DNA of 64,000 nt from Virgibacillus aidingensis (GCF_010994035.1 NZ_WIXN01000005.1:173491-237490), one strand, 5' to 3'. Positions 9,509 to 19,843 are shown, numbered from the stretch's first letter. Notes: generated by a model not told the origin, from the letters alone. Program-made: numbers and translations.

Positions 9509-9537
9509 TTGCATTTTTGCCTGAAAAGATGTACGAT
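9509..9537 (+). promoter_or_regulatory. Sigma-A promoter of rpsO
   Basis: TTGCAT at 9509-9514, a 17-nt spacer, TACGAT at 9532-9537. It gives rpsO a leader of about 80 nt. Confidence 0.7.
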
Positions 9538-9560
9538 ATTAAACGTAAAACCATCGCGCG

Positions 9561-9584
9561 GCAAATCGTAACTCCGACGATTGC
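9561..9584 (+). promoter_or_regulatory. rpsO leader hairpin, possible S15 autoregulatory site
   Basis: GCAAATCGT (9561-9569) and ACGATTGC (9577-9584) form a stem with one bulged A. A G-rich run GGGGGATTGGGGATT follows at about 9586-9600, before the ribosome binding site. S15 represses its own mRNA by binding leader structure in several bacteria, so this is a plausible site. It is not a proven one. Confidence 0.35.
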
Positions 9585-9625
9585 TGGGGGATTGGGGATT
9601 TTAAAAATATCAGGAGGTGAGCCGG

Positions 9626-9895
9626 ATGGCTATCACACAGGAACGTAAAAATGAAATTATTAATGAATACAAAGTTCATGAAAATGATACTGGTTCTCCC
9701 GAAGTGCAAATTGCAGTGCTTACGGAGGAAATCACAAAACTGAATGATCATTTACGTGTCCATAAAAAAGACCATCATTCACGCAGAGGTCTGTTGAAAA
9801 TGGTCGGGAAACGCCGGAATTTATTGAATTATTTACGTAACAAAGACGTTACCCGTTACCGTGAATTGATAAAAAAACTCGGACTACGCCGTTAA
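9626..9895 (+). CDS. rpsO: 30S ribosomal protein S15
   Basis: 89 residues, exactly the usual S15 length, from ATG 9626 ([16 protein letters not shown]). The in-frame GTG at 9617 is part of the AGGAGGTGA ribosome binding site. S15 binds 16S rRNA helices 20-22 early in 30S assembly. It carries the [14 protein letters not shown] and [17 protein letters not shown] signatures. It has its own promoter and terminator. Confidence 0.98.
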   Translation: MAITQERKNEIINEYKVHENDTGSPEVQIAVLTEEITKLNDHLRVHKKDHHSRRGLLKMVGKRRNLLNYLRNKDVTRYRELIKKLGLRR

Positions 9896-9900
9896 TTCAA

Positions 9901-9927
9901 AAAGCAGGAGCAATCCTGCTTTTTTTA
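9901..9927 (+). terminator. Intrinsic terminator after rpsO
   Basis: AAAGCAGGA (9901-9909), 4-nt loop, TCCTGCTTT (9914-9922) and a T-run to 9926. Confidence 0.92.
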
Positions 9928-10083
9928 GGATGTTCAAAAAATAGAATGGTTAACCAGGTCAACGAGTCCCTTTTTCCGTGTTTTGCGGATTCTTTCATGG
10001 TAATATTTATAATGAATTTACATTAATAAAAATAAATTATAAAATGTTAGGTAGATTGAGTTTTGAAAGGAGTCCTAGAACGT

Positions 10084-12198
10084 ATGGCTGAAGAAAAACA
10101 ATTATTTTCCACCGAAATTGCCGGTAATACTTTTACTGTTGAAATCGGGGAATTAGCAAAGCAGGCTAATGGTGCATGTATGATCCACTACGGAGATACA
10201 GCTGTATTATCTACAGCAACAGCATCCAAAGAGCCAAAGGATTTGCCTTTTTTTCCGCTGACTGTCAATTATGAGGAACGCTTATATGCAGTTGGAAAAA
10301 TTCCCGGCGGTTTTATTAAGAGAGAGGGCAGGCCAAGTGAGAAAGCTATATTATCATCCAGGTTAATTGACCGGCCAATCCGGCCGATGTTTCCGGAAGG
10401 GTTTAGAAATGAAGTGCAGGTTATAAGCACGGTAATGAGTGTGGACCAGGACTGTTCCACGGAAATCGCTGCCATGGTCGGATCATCGATTGCGCTGAGC
10501 ATTTCCGATATTCCTTTTGCCGAACCAATTGCTGGAGTGCATGTTGGCCGTGTGGATGGTGAGTTTATCATTAATCCATCCATTGAACAGGAAGAAAAAA
10601 GTGACATTGAACTGACGGTAGCAGGGACAAAAGAGGCTATAAACATGGTTGAAGCAGGTGCAAATGAGGTGCCGGAAGAGGTAATGCTTGAAGCAATCAT
10701 GTTCGGCCATAAGGAAATTGTTCGACTGGTAGAATTCCAGGAAGAAATTATTAAAGCCTGCGGCAAGGAAAAAATGGAAGTTACCTTGTTTGAAGTAGAT
10801 GAAGCTTTTGCTGAAAAGGTTGAGAATGAAGCAAAAGAAAAACTGGTTGAAGCAATACAAGTAAAAGAAAAACATGCAAGAGAAGAAGCGATTGATAAAG
10901 TAAAAGAAGAAATAATCGAGCAATACGAAGAGGAAGAAGAAGATGTTATAAAACAGGTTAAGACAGTCCTGGATAATATGGTGAAAGAAGAAGTGCGCCG
11001 ATTAATCACCAAGGACAAGATAAGACCTGACGGCCGCAGAAATGATGAAATACGGTCGTTATCTTCACGCATTAATGTATTGCCAAGAACCCATGGATCC
11101 GGTTTATTTACACGTGGACAAACTCAGGCATTAAGTGTTTGTACACTTGGAGCCCTTGGGGATGTACAAATTTTGGACGGGCTTGATCTCGAAGAATCCA
11201 AGCGTTTTATGCATCATTATAATTTCCCGCAGTACAGTGTGGGTGAAACGGGTCCAATCAGAGGGCCGGGACGACGCGAAATCGGTCATGGAGCACTGGG
11301 TGAACGGGCTTTGGAAAAAGTGGTTCCATCTGATAAGGAATTTCCATATACGATCCGGTTAGTATCGGAAGTGCTGGAGTCGAATGGATCCACATCCCAG
11401 GCAAGCATCTGTGCAAGTACGCTTGCCATGATGGATGCAGGAGTGCCAATAAAAGCGCCGGTCGCAGGCATCGCTATGGGACTTGTAAAACAGGATGAGG
11501 ATTATACGATTTTAACGGACATCCAGGGGATGGAAGATGCACTTGGAGATATGGATTTCAAAGTTGCCGGAACAGCTGAGGGTGTAACTGCATTGCAGAT
11601 GGATATTAAAATTTCCGGGTTATCAAAAGATATTTTGGAAGAAGCATTAAAGCAGGCTAAAAAAGGCCGGATGCAAATTTTGGATTCCATGCTTGCTACT
11701 ATTAAAGAGCCAAAGCAGGAACTTTCCGAATACGCCCCTAAAATTCTGACAATGGAAATCAATCCGGATAAAATACGTGATGTGATTGGTCCGAGTGGCA
11801 AACAAATAAATCAAATTATTGATGAGACTGGCGTAAAAATTGACATTGAACAGGATGGCAGTGTATTCATTTCTTCCACGGATGCTGAAATGAATAAAAA
11901 AGCGAAGAAAATCATTGAAGATCTTGTACGTGAAGTTGAGGTTGGCCAGATGTATCTTGGAAAAGTTAAGCGAATCGAGAAATTTGGCGCATTTGTAGAG
12001 CTCTTCAAAGGAAAAGATGGTCTCGTTCATATTTCCGAGTTAGCCGAAAAACGGACGAATAAAGTAGAAGATGTTGTCTCCATCGGGGATGAAATTATGG
12101 TTAAGGTAAAGGAAATCGATCATCAGGGAAGAGTAAATCTTTCCCGTAAAGCCGTCTTGCAGGAAGAAAGGAAAAAGATGGAGCAGGCAAAATCATAG
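10084..12198 (+). CDS. pnp: Polyribonucleotide nucleotidyltransferase (PNPase)
   Basis: 704 residues from ATG 10084; the in-frame TTG at 10063 lies before the AAAGGAG ribosome binding site (10066-10072) and is rejected. PNPase is the main phosphorolytic 3'-5' exonuclease for mRNA decay. Two RNase PH domains flank an all-helical linker rich in Glu/Lys. They are followed by KH ([16 protein letters not shown]) and S1 ([20 protein letters not shown]) domains. It is separated from rpsO by a terminator and probably has its own promoter: TATAAT at 10008-10013, with a weak -35. Confidence 0.98.
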   Translation: MAEEKQLFSTEIAGNTFTVEIGELAKQANGACMIHYGDTAVLSTATASKEPKDLPFFPLTVNYEERLYAVGKIPGGFIKREGRPSEKAILSSRLIDRPIRPMFPEGFRNEVQVISTVMSVDQDCSTEIAAMVGSSIALSISDIPFAEPIAGVHVGRVDGEFIINPSIEQEEKSDIELTVAGTKEAINMVEAGANEVPEEVMLEAIMFGHKEIVRLVEFQEEIIKACGKEKMEVTLFEVDEAFAEKVENEAKEKLVEAIQVKEKHAREEAIDKVKEEIIEQYEEEEEDVIKQVKTVLDNMVKEEVRRLITKDKIRPDGRRNDEIRSLSSRINVLPRTHGSGLFTRGQTQALSVCTLGALGDVQILDGLDLEESKRFMHHYNFPQYSVGETGPIRGPGRREIGHGALGERALEKVVPSDKEFPYTIRLVSEVLESNGSTSQASICASTLAMMDAGVPIKAPVAGIAMGLVKQDEDYTILTDIQGMEDALGDMDFKVAGTAEGVTALQMDIKISGLSKDILEEALKQAKKGRMQILDSMLATIKEPKQELSEYAPKILTMEINPDKIRDVIGPSGKQINQIIDETGVKIDIEQDGSVFISSTDAEMNKKAKKIIEDLVREVEVGQMYLGKVKRIEKFGAFVELFKGKDGLVHISELAEKRTNKVEDVVSIGDEIMVKVKEIDHQGRVNLSRKAVLQEERKKMEQAKS

Positions 12199-12210
12199 GA
12201 AGTAAAAATA

Positions 12211-12240
12211 GAAGCTGGATAGCCAGTTTCTTTTTTATTT
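12211..12240 (+). terminator. Intrinsic terminator after pnp
   Basis: GAAGCTGG (12211-12218) pairs with CCAGTTTC (12223-12230), with one G-U, followed by TTTTTTATTT. Confidence 0.85.
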
Positions 12241-12299
12241 TTACCGTACTAAATCATACTTGTCCCTGCCTTTCATAAGATATTAAGGGAGGGATATGT

Positions 12300-13244
12300 A
12301 TGTTTCGCTATCAAAACTTAGTTAATTTATTTGTATTTGTGATTATGGTAAGTCTGGTTTTTCAAGCAGGCTATTATCCATACCAAACCATTGAACCTGT
12401 CATGTACCAGGAAGCAACCAAACATGAAGATCCGTTATACAGGGAGATTGAGCAAAAAAGTATTGATTTTTCTGCAGAACCTCAGAATGCGTATATAGAT
12501 GATGTCTGGAAAAAAACTCCCGGCCGCAATGGATTAAAAGTAGATATAAACAAATCCTATAAAAAAATGAAAGAAGAAGGAGTATTTGACGCTTCTTTAA
12601 TTGTCTATGAGGAAATCAAGCCGGAAATTACCCTGGCAGATCTTCCGGCTGCACCCATTTACCGGGGGAACCCGGAGAAAGACATGGTGGCTTTTTTAAT
12701 TAATGTTTCCTGGGGCACAGAGCATATCCCCGCCATACTGAATACGCTGAAAGAGCAACAGGTAAAAGCAACTTTTTTTATTGATGGTAAATGGGCGCAG
12801 TCAAATTCTGATTATGTTAAAATGATTGATGAACAAGGTCATTTAATAGGAAACCATGCCTATAATCATCCCGATATGGCAAGGCTGTCAAACCAGCAGG
12901 TGTTGGAGCAAATAACGCAAACTAATGAAATCATTAAAGCGATTACCGGGAAATCCCCAAAATGGTTTGCTCCGCCGAGCGGCAGTTTTAATGATCATGT
13001 AGTTCAATCTGCACATAATCTTGATATGCAGACAATACTTTGGACAGTTGATACAATAGACTGGAAAAACCCTTCAGTTCCTGTCATGGTGGACCGTGTA
13101 AAAAATAAAATTCACCCTGGGGCAACTGTTTTAATGCATCCCACCCCTTCAATAGCCGACGGGCTGGACGCCATTATAGCATTGATTAAAGATGCCGGTT
13201 ATAAAATCGGCACAATTGAAAACCTGATAAGTGAAGAGAGGTAA
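12300..13244 (+). CDS. ylxY: YlxY polysaccharide-deacetylase-like protein
   Basis: 314 residues with an N-terminal signal anchor (about 8-24, FVFVIMVSLVFQAGYYPY) and an extracytoplasmic NodB-fold domain. The usual TFDDG of motif 1 is replaced by INVSWGTE, so the catalytic and metal-binding aspartates are missing. The metal histidines in GNHAYNHPDM (HxxxH) and the WFAPPSG block remain. By family knowledge this is the sporulation-associated YlxY group. It may be inactive or have altered chemistry. It lies between pnp and mlpA as in B. subtilis. Confidence 0.9.
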   Translation: MFRYQNLVNLFVFVIMVSLVFQAGYYPYQTIEPVMYQEATKHEDPLYREIEQKSIDFSAEPQNAYIDDVWKKTPGRNGLKVDINKSYKKMKEEGVFDASLIVYEEIKPEITLADLPAAPIYRGNPEKDMVAFLINVSWGTEHIPAILNTLKEQQVKATFFIDGKWAQSNSDYVKMIDEQGHLIGNHAYNHPDMARLSNQQVLEQITQTNEIIKAITGKSPKWFAPPSGSFNDHVVQSAHNLDMQTILWTVDTIDWKNPSVPVMVDRVKNKIHPGATVLMHPTPSIADGLDAIIALIKDAGYKIGTIENLISEER

Positions 13245-13309
13245 GCGTAATCACTTAATAGGAGTCATCTTATTATTAATATGTGATACACATTTTAGGA
13301 GGCAAAAGA

Positions 13310-14521
13310 TTGATACAAAAACATACAAGCCCAAATGGACTTCGGATAGTCCAGGAACAAATTCCATCTGTAAGATCCGTTACGATCGGCATATGGGTTT
13401 TAACGGGATCACGCAATGAAACGAAATTAAATAATGGGATTTCCCATTTCCTGGAGCATATGTTCTTTAAAGGCACCGATTCCAGGTCAGCACAGGACAT
13501 CGCCGAAGCTTTTGATTCGATAGGCGGACAGGTGAATGCATTTACTTCAAAAGAATATACTTGCTACTATGCAAAAGTACTTGATACACATAAGGAACTT
13601 GCTTTGGAAATTCTTGCTGATATGTTCTTTAACTCTTCTTTTGATGAAGAAGAGATGGAAAGGGAGAAAAAAGTAGTATATGAAGAAATAAAAATGTATG
13701 AAGATACGCCGGATGATATTGTCCATGATCTATTGGCCAGGGCATCTTATGGCGAACACCCGCTGGGCTACCCTATTTTGGGTACGGAAGAACAATTGAA
13801 AAAGTTTACGCCGGACACACTCAGAAATTATATTAGAGAGCGTTATACGCCTGAAAATATCGTTATATCCGTAGCGGGCAATGTGGATGAATCGTTTATC
13901 AGTTCCATTGAAAGTCATTTCGGTTCATATCAATCAAAACATGATCCGGCTTCCATTACAAAACCATCTTTTTTAGCTCAGAATATAGAAAAGAATAAAG
14001 ATACAGAGCAGGCACATTTATGTCTTGGCTTTGATGGACTGTCCATCGGCAATGAAAATATTTACAGCTTGATCATTATGAATAATGTACTTGGCGGCAG
14101 CATGAGTTCCCGGTTATTTCAAGACATAAGGGAAAAACAGGGCCTGGCCTATGCAGTCTTTTCCTACCACTCATCTTTTTTGGATAATGGTCTGTTGACG
14201 ATTTATGCAGGAACCGGCAATAAACAGCTGCCATTACTAAGAGAGACAATTGATGAGACGATAAATACATTAATAGACGGCGGCCTGACAGACAAAGAAT
14301 TACAAAACAGCAAAGAGCAGTTAAAAGGAAACTTTATGCTCAGTCTGGAGAGCACAAATAGCCGGATGAGCCGTAACGGAAAGAACGAACTGCTCCTTAA
14401 AAGGCACCGCACCCTTGATGAAACGATCGAGGAAATTGATGCCGTATCCCATGATTCGATAAATAAAATAATTAAAGCTGTATTTGACAGGCCATCTTCC
14501 GAAGCATTAATTGCACCATAA
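13310..14521 (+). CDS. mlpA: M16-family zinc peptidase MlpA (YmxG)
   Basis: 403 residues. The inverted zinc-binding motif HFLEH lies at residues 46-50, with the downstream Glu region EREKKVVYEEIKMYED. The C-terminal M16 domain shows LGGSMSSRLFQDIREKQGLAYAV. TTG 13310 is chosen because GGAGG at 13299-13303 is correctly spaced. The upstream in-frame GTG 13283 precedes that site. B. subtilis MlpA (YmxG) has been linked to control of extracellular protease production. It lies between ylxY and ymxH. Confidence 0.93.
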   Translation: MIQKHTSPNGLRIVQEQIPSVRSVTIGIWVLTGSRNETKLNNGISHFLEHMFFKGTDSRSAQDIAEAFDSIGGQVNAFTSKEYTCYYAKVLDTHKELALEILADMFFNSSFDEEEMEREKKVVYEEIKMYEDTPDDIVHDLLARASYGEHPLGYPILGTEEQLKKFTPDTLRNYIRERYTPENIVISVAGNVDESFISSIESHFGSYQSKHDPASITKPSFLAQNIEKNKDTEQAHLCLGFDGLSIGNENIYSLIIMNNVLGGSMSSRLFQDIREKQGLAYAVFSYHSSFLDNGLLTIYAGTGNKQLPLLRETIDETINTLIDGGLTDKELQNSKEQLKGNFMLSLESTNSRMSRNGKNELLLKRHRTLDETIEEIDAVSHDSINKIIKAVFDRPSSEALIAP

Positions 14522-14617
14522 CAAATTATATTGGGTGAGTTATCATTAACTCCGGTTATAAATAACAAACCTTGATCATAATCTTTTTAATAGGATAAAT
14601 GGCGGGGGTTTGGATAT

Positions 14618-14860
14618 ATGCGATATAAAGATATGAGCGGAAAAGAAATTGTTAATGTAAACAAAGGGTCAAGGCTCGGTATATTGGGGCAAACCGATCT
14701 CGAAATTAATGAGAAAACAGGGAAAATCGAAGCGTTTGTTATTCCAAATTATAAGTGGTTTGGATTAAAAAAAGAAGGGGAGGAAACAAAAATACGCTGG
14801 GAGTCCATACGTAAAATTGGAGAAGATATGATTATCATTGATGCAGATGAATTCGAATAG
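14618..14860 (+). CDS. ymxH: PRC-barrel protein, YlmC/YmxH family
   Basis: 80 residues matching the small YlmC/YmxH sporulation-associated family with a PRC-barrel fold: MRYKDMSGKEIVNVNKGSRLG, then AFVIPNYKWFGL and IRWESIRKIGEDMIIID. Its role is unknown. It sits between mlpA and the dipicolinate genes, is preceded by GGCGGGGGT and is followed by a terminator. Confidence 0.92.
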   Translation: MRYKDMSGKEIVNVNKGSRLGILGQTDLEINEKTGKIEAFVIPNYKWFGLKKEGEETKIRWESIRKIGEDMIIIDADEFE

Positions 14861-14870
14861 AAACTGATTC

Positions 14871-14905
14871 AAAAAGGCTGGTATCCACGTGATATCAGCC
14901 TTTTT
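14871..14905 (+). terminator. Intrinsic terminator after ymxH
   Basis: AAAAAGGCTG at 14871-14880 and CAGCCTTTTT at 14896-14905, with a loop of about 15 nt that can extend the stem (GATATC region). Confidence 0.88.
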
Positions 14906-14930
14906 GCAAGGTTTTTGCCAACTACTTATC

Positions 14931-14957
14931 ACTAACAGCCTACAACCACATAAGCTA
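14931..14957 (+). promoter_or_regulatory. Sigma-K type promoter of the dipicolinate operon
   Basis: A -35 AC (14931-14932), a 16-nt spacer and CATAAGCTA (14949-14957) match the sigma-K consensus (AC, 16-17 nt, CATANNNTA). The dipicolinate genes are known mother-cell sigma-K targets in B. subtilis. Confidence 0.7.
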
Positions 14958-15009
14958 TAAAGAAGTAAGTGATAAAAGGAAGTGCAAGTTTGGAGGGTGT
15001 TTAACCATA

Positions 15010-15879
15010 ATGAATCAATTAATTGCTGTCATAGGAGGGGACGCACGCTACCTGGAATTAATCAGACAGCTGCAATCACTTTCAGACACAACAATTATAC
15101 TTGTAGGCTTTGAAAGACTAGAACAAGGATTTACTGGTCTAAAACAAATGGAGTTTCACGAATTAAATCCCGCAGAACTTGATGCTGTCATATTGCCGAT
15201 CACCGGAACAGATTCAGGAGGCAACGTGGAAACAGTGTTTTCAGACCAGCCAATAAAGATTGAAAAAGAATGGTTTCAGAAGCTAAATAAATCAGCATTT
15301 ATTTTTACCGGAAATACGAGTGCTTATTTAAATGCAGCCGCAAAGGAAGCAAATGTAAAGTTAATTCCTTTATTAAACAGGGATGACGTGGCCATATATA
15401 ATTCCATTCCGACTGCAGAAGGAACAATTATGATGGCAATTGAACATACAGATTACACCATTCATGGCTCACGCGTTATCGTTGCCGGATTTGGCAGAGT
15501 GGGAAATACGGTCGCAAATAAGTTTTCTGCACTGGGAGCTAAAGTATCCGTGAGTGCAAGCAATATAAAAGACCTGGCCAGAATCTCCGAAATGGGTTTA
15601 ACTGCTATCCCTTTAGATGAACTCCACCGTTTTACAAATAATTGTGATTTATTAATTAATACAATTCCCGATAAAATTATAACCAAAAATGAAATAAAGC
15701 ATTTACCTTCACACGCATTAATTTTTGATCTGGCTTCCAAACCGGGCGGAACAGATTTTGATTATGCAGAAAAACGCGGGATAAAAGCTATTTTGGCAAA
15801 AAGTTTACCGGGAATTGTGGCTCCCAAAACAGCAGGAAAAATACTTGCTGATGTGATTAAACAATTTTTAAGTAAATAA
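15010..15879 (+). CDS. dpaA: Dipicolinate synthase subunit A
   Basis: 289 residues (SpoVFA). With DpaB it oxidises dihydrodipicolinate-derived precursor to dipicolinic acid in the mother cell; dipicolinate loads the spore core with calcium. The N-terminal domain IAVIGGDARYLELIRQL is followed by an NAD(P)-binding Rossmann domain with VIVAGFGRVGNTVANKF near 155-172. The ATG follows GGAGGGTG. It is first in dpaA-dpaB-asd-dapG-dapA, which supplies its own precursor. Confidence 0.96.
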   Translation: MNQLIAVIGGDARYLELIRQLQSLSDTTIILVGFERLEQGFTGLKQMEFHELNPAELDAVILPITGTDSGGNVETVFSDQPIKIEKEWFQKLNKSAFIFTGNTSAYLNAAAKEANVKLIPLLNRDDVAIYNSIPTAEGTIMMAIEHTDYTIHGSRVIVAGFGRVGNTVANKFSALGAKVSVSASNIKDLARISEMGLTAIPLDELHRFTNNCDLLINTIPDKIITKNEIKHLPSHALIFDLASKPGGTDFDYAEKRGIKAILAKSLPGIVAPKTAGKILADVIKQFLSK

Positions 15880-15912
15880 ATCATTTATTTTTAAAACAGG
15901 AAGGGGTTTTAA

Positions 15913-16521
15913 ATGATGAGTTTAGAAGGTAAAAGAATCGGGTTCGGCATTACGGCTTCCCACTGCACGTATGAGGAAGTTTTTCCGCAGCTGGAAAAAC
16001 TGATGGAACTAAAAGCGGAAGTAGTGCCTGTGGTAACGTATACAGTCCAAAATACTGACACAAAATTCGGCAAAGCAGCAGATCATATTAAAAAAATTGA
16101 AACCATCACAGGAAAAAAAGTCATTGATAATATGCCTGATGCCGAACCGCTGGGACCTGAATACCCATTGGATTGCATGGTAATTGCCCCGTTAACAGGA
16201 AACTCGATGAGCAAATTTGCCAATGCCCAGACTGATAGCCCAGTCCTCATGGCGGCAAAGGCAACCATGAGAAATGGCCGGCCGGTTGTACTTGGTATTT
16301 CCACAAATGATGCATTAGGTCTCAATGGCGTAAATTTAATGCGGCTCATGGCAACCAAATTAATTTATTTCATCCCGTTTGGACAGGATAATCCATATAA
16401 AAAGCCAAATTCACTGGTGGCAAAAATGGACTTATTAAGCGATACAGTAGAGGAAGCACTCCAATTTAACCAACTTCAGCCTGTAATTGTTCCGCATATG
16501 CAGCAGAGTATGATAGAATAG
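15913..16521 (+). CDS. dpaB: Dipicolinate synthase subunit B
   Basis: 202 residues (SpoVFB), flavoprotein-like fold: GKRIGFGITASHCTYEEV at the N-terminus and MVIAPLTGNSMSKFANAQTD in the middle. It is the partner of DpaA in dipicolinate synthesis. The start is ATG 15913 or the adjacent ATG 15916; AGGAAGGGG at 15899-15907 serves both. Only 33 nt separate it from dpaA. Confidence 0.96.
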   Translation: MMSLEGKRIGFGITASHCTYEEVFPQLEKLMELKAEVVPVVTYTVQNTDTKFGKAADHIKKIETITGKKVIDNMPDAEPLGPEYPLDCMVIAPLTGNSMSKFANAQTDSPVLMAAKATMRNGRPVVLGISTNDALGLNGVNLMRLMATKLIYFIPFGQDNPYKKPNSLVAKMDLLSDTVEEALQFNQLQPVIVPHMQQSMIE

Positions 16522-16569
16522 AAAATTATAAGAACAAAATGTAATTTTATATAAGGTGGGAACAAGAGA

Positions 16570-17610
16570 ATGGAACAAAATACAGGATACAATGTAGCAG
16601 TACTTGGAGCAACGGGAGCAGTTGGAGAAACGATACTGAAGCTGCTGGAGAAAAAGGAATTTCCCGTAAAAGAATTAAAACTGCTTTCTTCCAAAAGGTC
16701 GGCTGGAAAAAAGATAAACTTTAAAAACAGGGAAATTACCGTGGAAGAAGCCGCTCCGGACAGTTTTGAAGGAATAGATATAGCATTGTTTTCGGCAGGT
16801 GGTTCTATTTCCAAAAAATTTGCTCCCGAAGCAGTAAAGCGTGGAGCAGTAGTTGTGGATAATACAAGTGCATTCAGAATGAATGAGGATGTGCCGCTGG
16901 TTGTACCTGAAGTAAACAAAGAAGATATAAAAAATCATAAGGGTATCATAGCGAACCCAAATTGCTCTACCATCCAAATGGTAGCAGCTTTAAAACCAAT
17001 TCGGGATACATTCGGTTTAAACCGTGTAATTGTGTCAACCTACCAGGCGGTTTCCGGTGCTGGAGCCGAGGCGGTGAAAGAACTGGAAGCGCAGAGCAGG
17101 GATTATCTGGACAATCAAGAGCTGCATGCTGAACTTCTTCCTGTAAAAGGGGATAAGAAACATTACCCGATCGCATTTAACGCACTTCCGCAGATTGATG
17201 TATTTCAGGAAAACGGGTATACCTTTGAAGAAATGAAAATGATCAATGAAACGAAAAAAATTATGCATGCTCCGGCATTGCCTGTTGCTGCTACGTGTGT
17301 TCGCCTGCCTTTCTTTACTTCACATGCCGAAAGTATATATATTGAAGTGGAAAAGGATGGCATTGAGATCGATGATGTATGGAAAGCACTGGAGAATGCC
17401 GAGGGAATTGTCTTACAGGATGATCCGGCGACCCAGACTTACCCAACCCCTTTAAGTGCTGAAGATAAAGAGGAAGTATTTGTCGGCCGGGTAAGAAAAG
17501 ATCCTGATCATGAAAAAGGCTTTCATCTGTGGGTGGTTTCAGATAATTTAATGAAAGGTGCGGCATTGAATACAGTCCAAATAGCACAAGCATTAATAGA
17601 GAATAAATAG
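16570..17610 (+). CDS. asd: Aspartate-semialdehyde dehydrogenase
   Basis: 346 residues. It reduces aspartyl phosphate to aspartate semialdehyde for lysine, DAP, threonine and methionine. The NADP-binding [14 protein letters not shown], the active-site cysteine in [15 protein letters not shown] and the ESIYIEVE region are present. It is expressed with the dipicolinate genes and also serves housekeeping needs. Confidence 0.98.
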   Translation: MEQNTGYNVAVLGATGAVGETILKLLEKKEFPVKELKLLSSKRSAGKKINFKNREITVEEAAPDSFEGIDIALFSAGGSISKKFAPEAVKRGAVVVDNTSAFRMNEDVPLVVPEVNKEDIKNHKGIIANPNCSTIQMVAALKPIRDTFGLNRVIVSTYQAVSGAGAEAVKELEAQSRDYLDNQELHAELLPVKGDKKHYPIAFNALPQIDVFQENGYTFEEMKMINETKKIMHAPALPVAATCVRLPFFTSHAESIYIEVEKDGIEIDDVWKALENAEGIVLQDDPATQTYPTPLSAEDKEEVFVGRVRKDPDHEKGFHLWVVSDNLMKGAALNTVQIAQALIENK

Positions 17611-17634
17611 CCTATTACTAATAGAGGTGGAAAC

Positions 17635-18873
17635 ATGAGAATCCTTGTTCAAAAATTTGGCGGAACTTCCGTACAATCTGATCAAAACAGAACCCATGTA
17701 ATAAAACATATTAAAGAAGCACTGAGGAACAACTATAAGCTTGTGGTAGTAGTATCCGCGCTGGGCAGAAAACCGGATCCGTATGCTACAGATACGCTGC
17801 TGGATCTGGTTGATTTTCCGGGAAATAAGAGTTCCGAGCGCGAGCTTGATATGCTTATGTCCTGCGGTGAAGTAATCTCATCCGTGGTACTTTCCAATGA
17901 GTTAAGGAACCATCACATTGATTCGATTGCTTTAACGGGAGCACAGGCAGGATTTATCACTACGGAGGATTTTACCCGGGCAAAAATAAAAGAAGTGAAG
18001 CCGGATCGGGTTCTAAATGAATTGGAAAAACACGATGTAGTTATCGTGGCAGGCTTTCAGGGCCAGACGGAAGCCGGAGATATTACGACGATCGGCCGCG
18101 GCGGTAGTGACACAACAGCTGCTGCACTTGGAGCCTCCCTTTTGGCTGAACGCATTGAGGTATTTACTGATGTCAATGGCATTATGACTGCGGATCCGCG
18201 TGTTGTGGAAAAAGCAAGACCGCTTGATATCGTGACTTATACGGAAATTTGCAATTTAGCATATCAGGGAGCAAAAGTAATACACCCGCGGGCTGTGGAA
18301 ATTGCCATGCAGGCTAAAATCCCAATGAAAGTCAGGTCTACCTATGCGGATAATGGAGGAACACTGGTAACTTCCTCAAGAGAACAGCAAATGGGGAAAG
18401 ATATTTCGGAAAGACTAATTACCGGTATTGCCCATATTTCCTCTGTTACACAAATCAAAGTACAGACGAAAGAGGAAGTTTATCGACTTCAGTCCGAGGT
18501 TTTTAAAGGAATGGCTGAGGCCGGGATTTCCGTTGATTTTATTAACATTTCACCAACCGGTGTCATCTACACTGTACCTGATGCACTAACAGAGAGAGCA
18601 GTTCGTATATTGGAGACGTTGGGATTTCACCCGGAAATCACAAGAAATTGTGCAAAAGTTTCTGCAGTCGGTGCCGGCATGACGGGAATGCCCGGTGTCG
18701 CTTCCCAAATTGTTCAGGCATTAACCGAACAGGAAATTCAAATTCTGCAATCAGCTGACAGTCATACGACTATTTGGGTGCTTGTACATGATGCAGATTT
18801 AAAAAAGGCAGTAAATGCTTTGCATGATGTGTTCGGCCTGGGTGAACGCTTGCTTGCCCCGAGGACAAAATAA
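17635..18873 (+). CDS. dapG: Aspartokinase I (diaminopimelate-sensitive type)
   Basis: 412 residues. It phosphorylates aspartate in the first step of the aspartate pathway. The kinase domain begins VQKFGGTSVQ and has TTIGRGGSDTTAAALGASL. Two C-terminal ACT domains (about 265-405) are the usual allosteric module. No L-box lysine riboswitch is seen in the short upstream gap, which fits dapG rather than lysC. The gene lies between asd and dapA as in B. subtilis. Confidence 0.95.
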   Translation: MRILVQKFGGTSVQSDQNRTHVIKHIKEALRNNYKLVVVVSALGRKPDPYATDTLLDLVDFPGNKSSERELDMLMSCGEVISSVVLSNELRNHHIDSIALTGAQAGFITTEDFTRAKIKEVKPDRVLNELEKHDVVIVAGFQGQTEAGDITTIGRGGSDTTAAALGASLLAERIEVFTDVNGIMTADPRVVEKARPLDIVTYTEICNLAYQGAKVIHPRAVEIAMQAKIPMKVRSTYADNGGTLVTSSREQQMGKDISERLITGIAHISSVTQIKVQTKEEVYRLQSEVFKGMAEAGISVDFINISPTGVIYTVPDALTERAVRILETLGFHPEITRNCAKVSAVGAGMTGMPGVASQIVQALTEQEIQILQSADSHTTIWVLVHDADLKKAVNALHDVFGLGERLLAPRTK

Positions 18874-18967
18874 ACCTTTTTTCATGGAATGGTACTAACC
18901 TCAAGAATTCTGCCTGGTATTATCCAGGCAGTTAAATATGCATCAATTTGAAAGAAGGCTGATTAAA

Positions 18968-19843
18968 ATGAACTTCGGTCAATTATTAACGGCGATGGTT
19001 ACTCCGTTCAAACAAAATGGGGAAGTTGATTTTGAACAAACAACCATTTTAATCGAACATTTAATCCGGAATTCATCGGATGGGCTGGTTGTTGCTGGCA
19101 CTACCGGTGAATCGCCGACCCTGTCTGTTGATGAAAAAATGGAATTGTTTCAGCATGTAGTTAAAGTGGTGAAAAAAAGAGTGCCGGTTATAGCGGGAAC
19201 AGGGAGCAACAATACAAAAGCTTCCATCAGATTAACACAAGAGGCAGAAAAAGCCGGTGCGGATGCTGTTATGCTTGTCACACCATATTATAATAAACCA
19301 AGCCAGGAAGGTATATACTCTCATTTTAAGGCGATTGCAGAGCAGACCTCTTTACCCGTCATGCTGTATAATATACCCGGACGTTCTGTGGTGAAAATGA
19401 ATGCAGAAACCATCATACGATTAAGTGAAATTGATAATATTGTTTCACTAAAAGAAGCTTCAGGCGATTTGGACCAGACTGCCATTATCATTGAGCGGAC
19501 AAAGGATGACTTCAGTGTGTACAGCGGTGAAGACAGCCTGACATTGCCGATGTTATCAGTAGGTGCTAATGGTACAGTGTCCGTAGCTTCTCATATTATA
19601 GGCAGCGAAATGAAACAAATGATGGAGTATTTCTATCGCGGGGAAGTCGATAAAGCCGGCAGATTGCACCGGAAATTACTTCCTTTGATGAACGGCTTGT
19701 TTTCCTCTCCTTCTCCCGTACCTGTAAAAACAGCCCTGAAGCTAAATGGTCTTGATTCAGGAACTGTCCGTCTCCCATTAATCCCACTTAACGAACAAGA
19801 AAAGAATACCCTGGAGGATATCATCCATAAAAGTATCGGCTGA
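18968..19843 (+). CDS. dapA: 4-hydroxy-tetrahydrodipicolinate synthase
   Basis: 291 residues from ATG 18968, with AAAGAAGG at 18951-18958; the in-frame ATG at 18938 is before that site. It condenses pyruvate with aspartate semialdehyde. The (beta/alpha)8 barrel carries AGTTGESPTLS, the YNIPGRSVVKM block and the Schiff-base lysine in NIVSLKEASGD. A hairpin at 18910-18931 (CTGCCTGG/CCAGGCAG) lies in the dapG-dapA gap, without a T-run. Confidence 0.98.
   Translation: MNFGQLLTAMVTPFKQNGEVDFEQTTILIEHLIRNSSDGLVVAGTTGESPTLSVDEKMELFQHVVKVVKKRVPVIAGTGSNNTKASIRLTQEAEKAGADAVMLVTPYYNKPSQEGIYSHFKAIAEQTSLPVMLYNIPGRSVVKMNAETIIRLSEIDNIVSLKEASGDLDQTAIIIERTKDDFSVYSGEDSLTLPMLSVGANGTVSVASHIIGSEMKQMMEYFYRGEVDKAGRLHRKLLPLMNGLFSSPSPVPVKTALKLNGLDSGTVRLPLIPLNEQEKNTLEDIIHKSIG

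Noticed and set aside
10269..11072. 267-codon open frame on the minus strand inside pnp
   Set aside because: It is an antisense shadow of the pnp Glu/Lys-rich coding sequence; Ser/Thr-rich, low complexity, no ribosome binding site.
18910..18931. CTGCCTGG/CCAGGCAG hairpin as a dapG terminator
   Set aside because: The stem is perfect but no T-run follows, and dapA belongs to the same operon. It is noted under dapA only.
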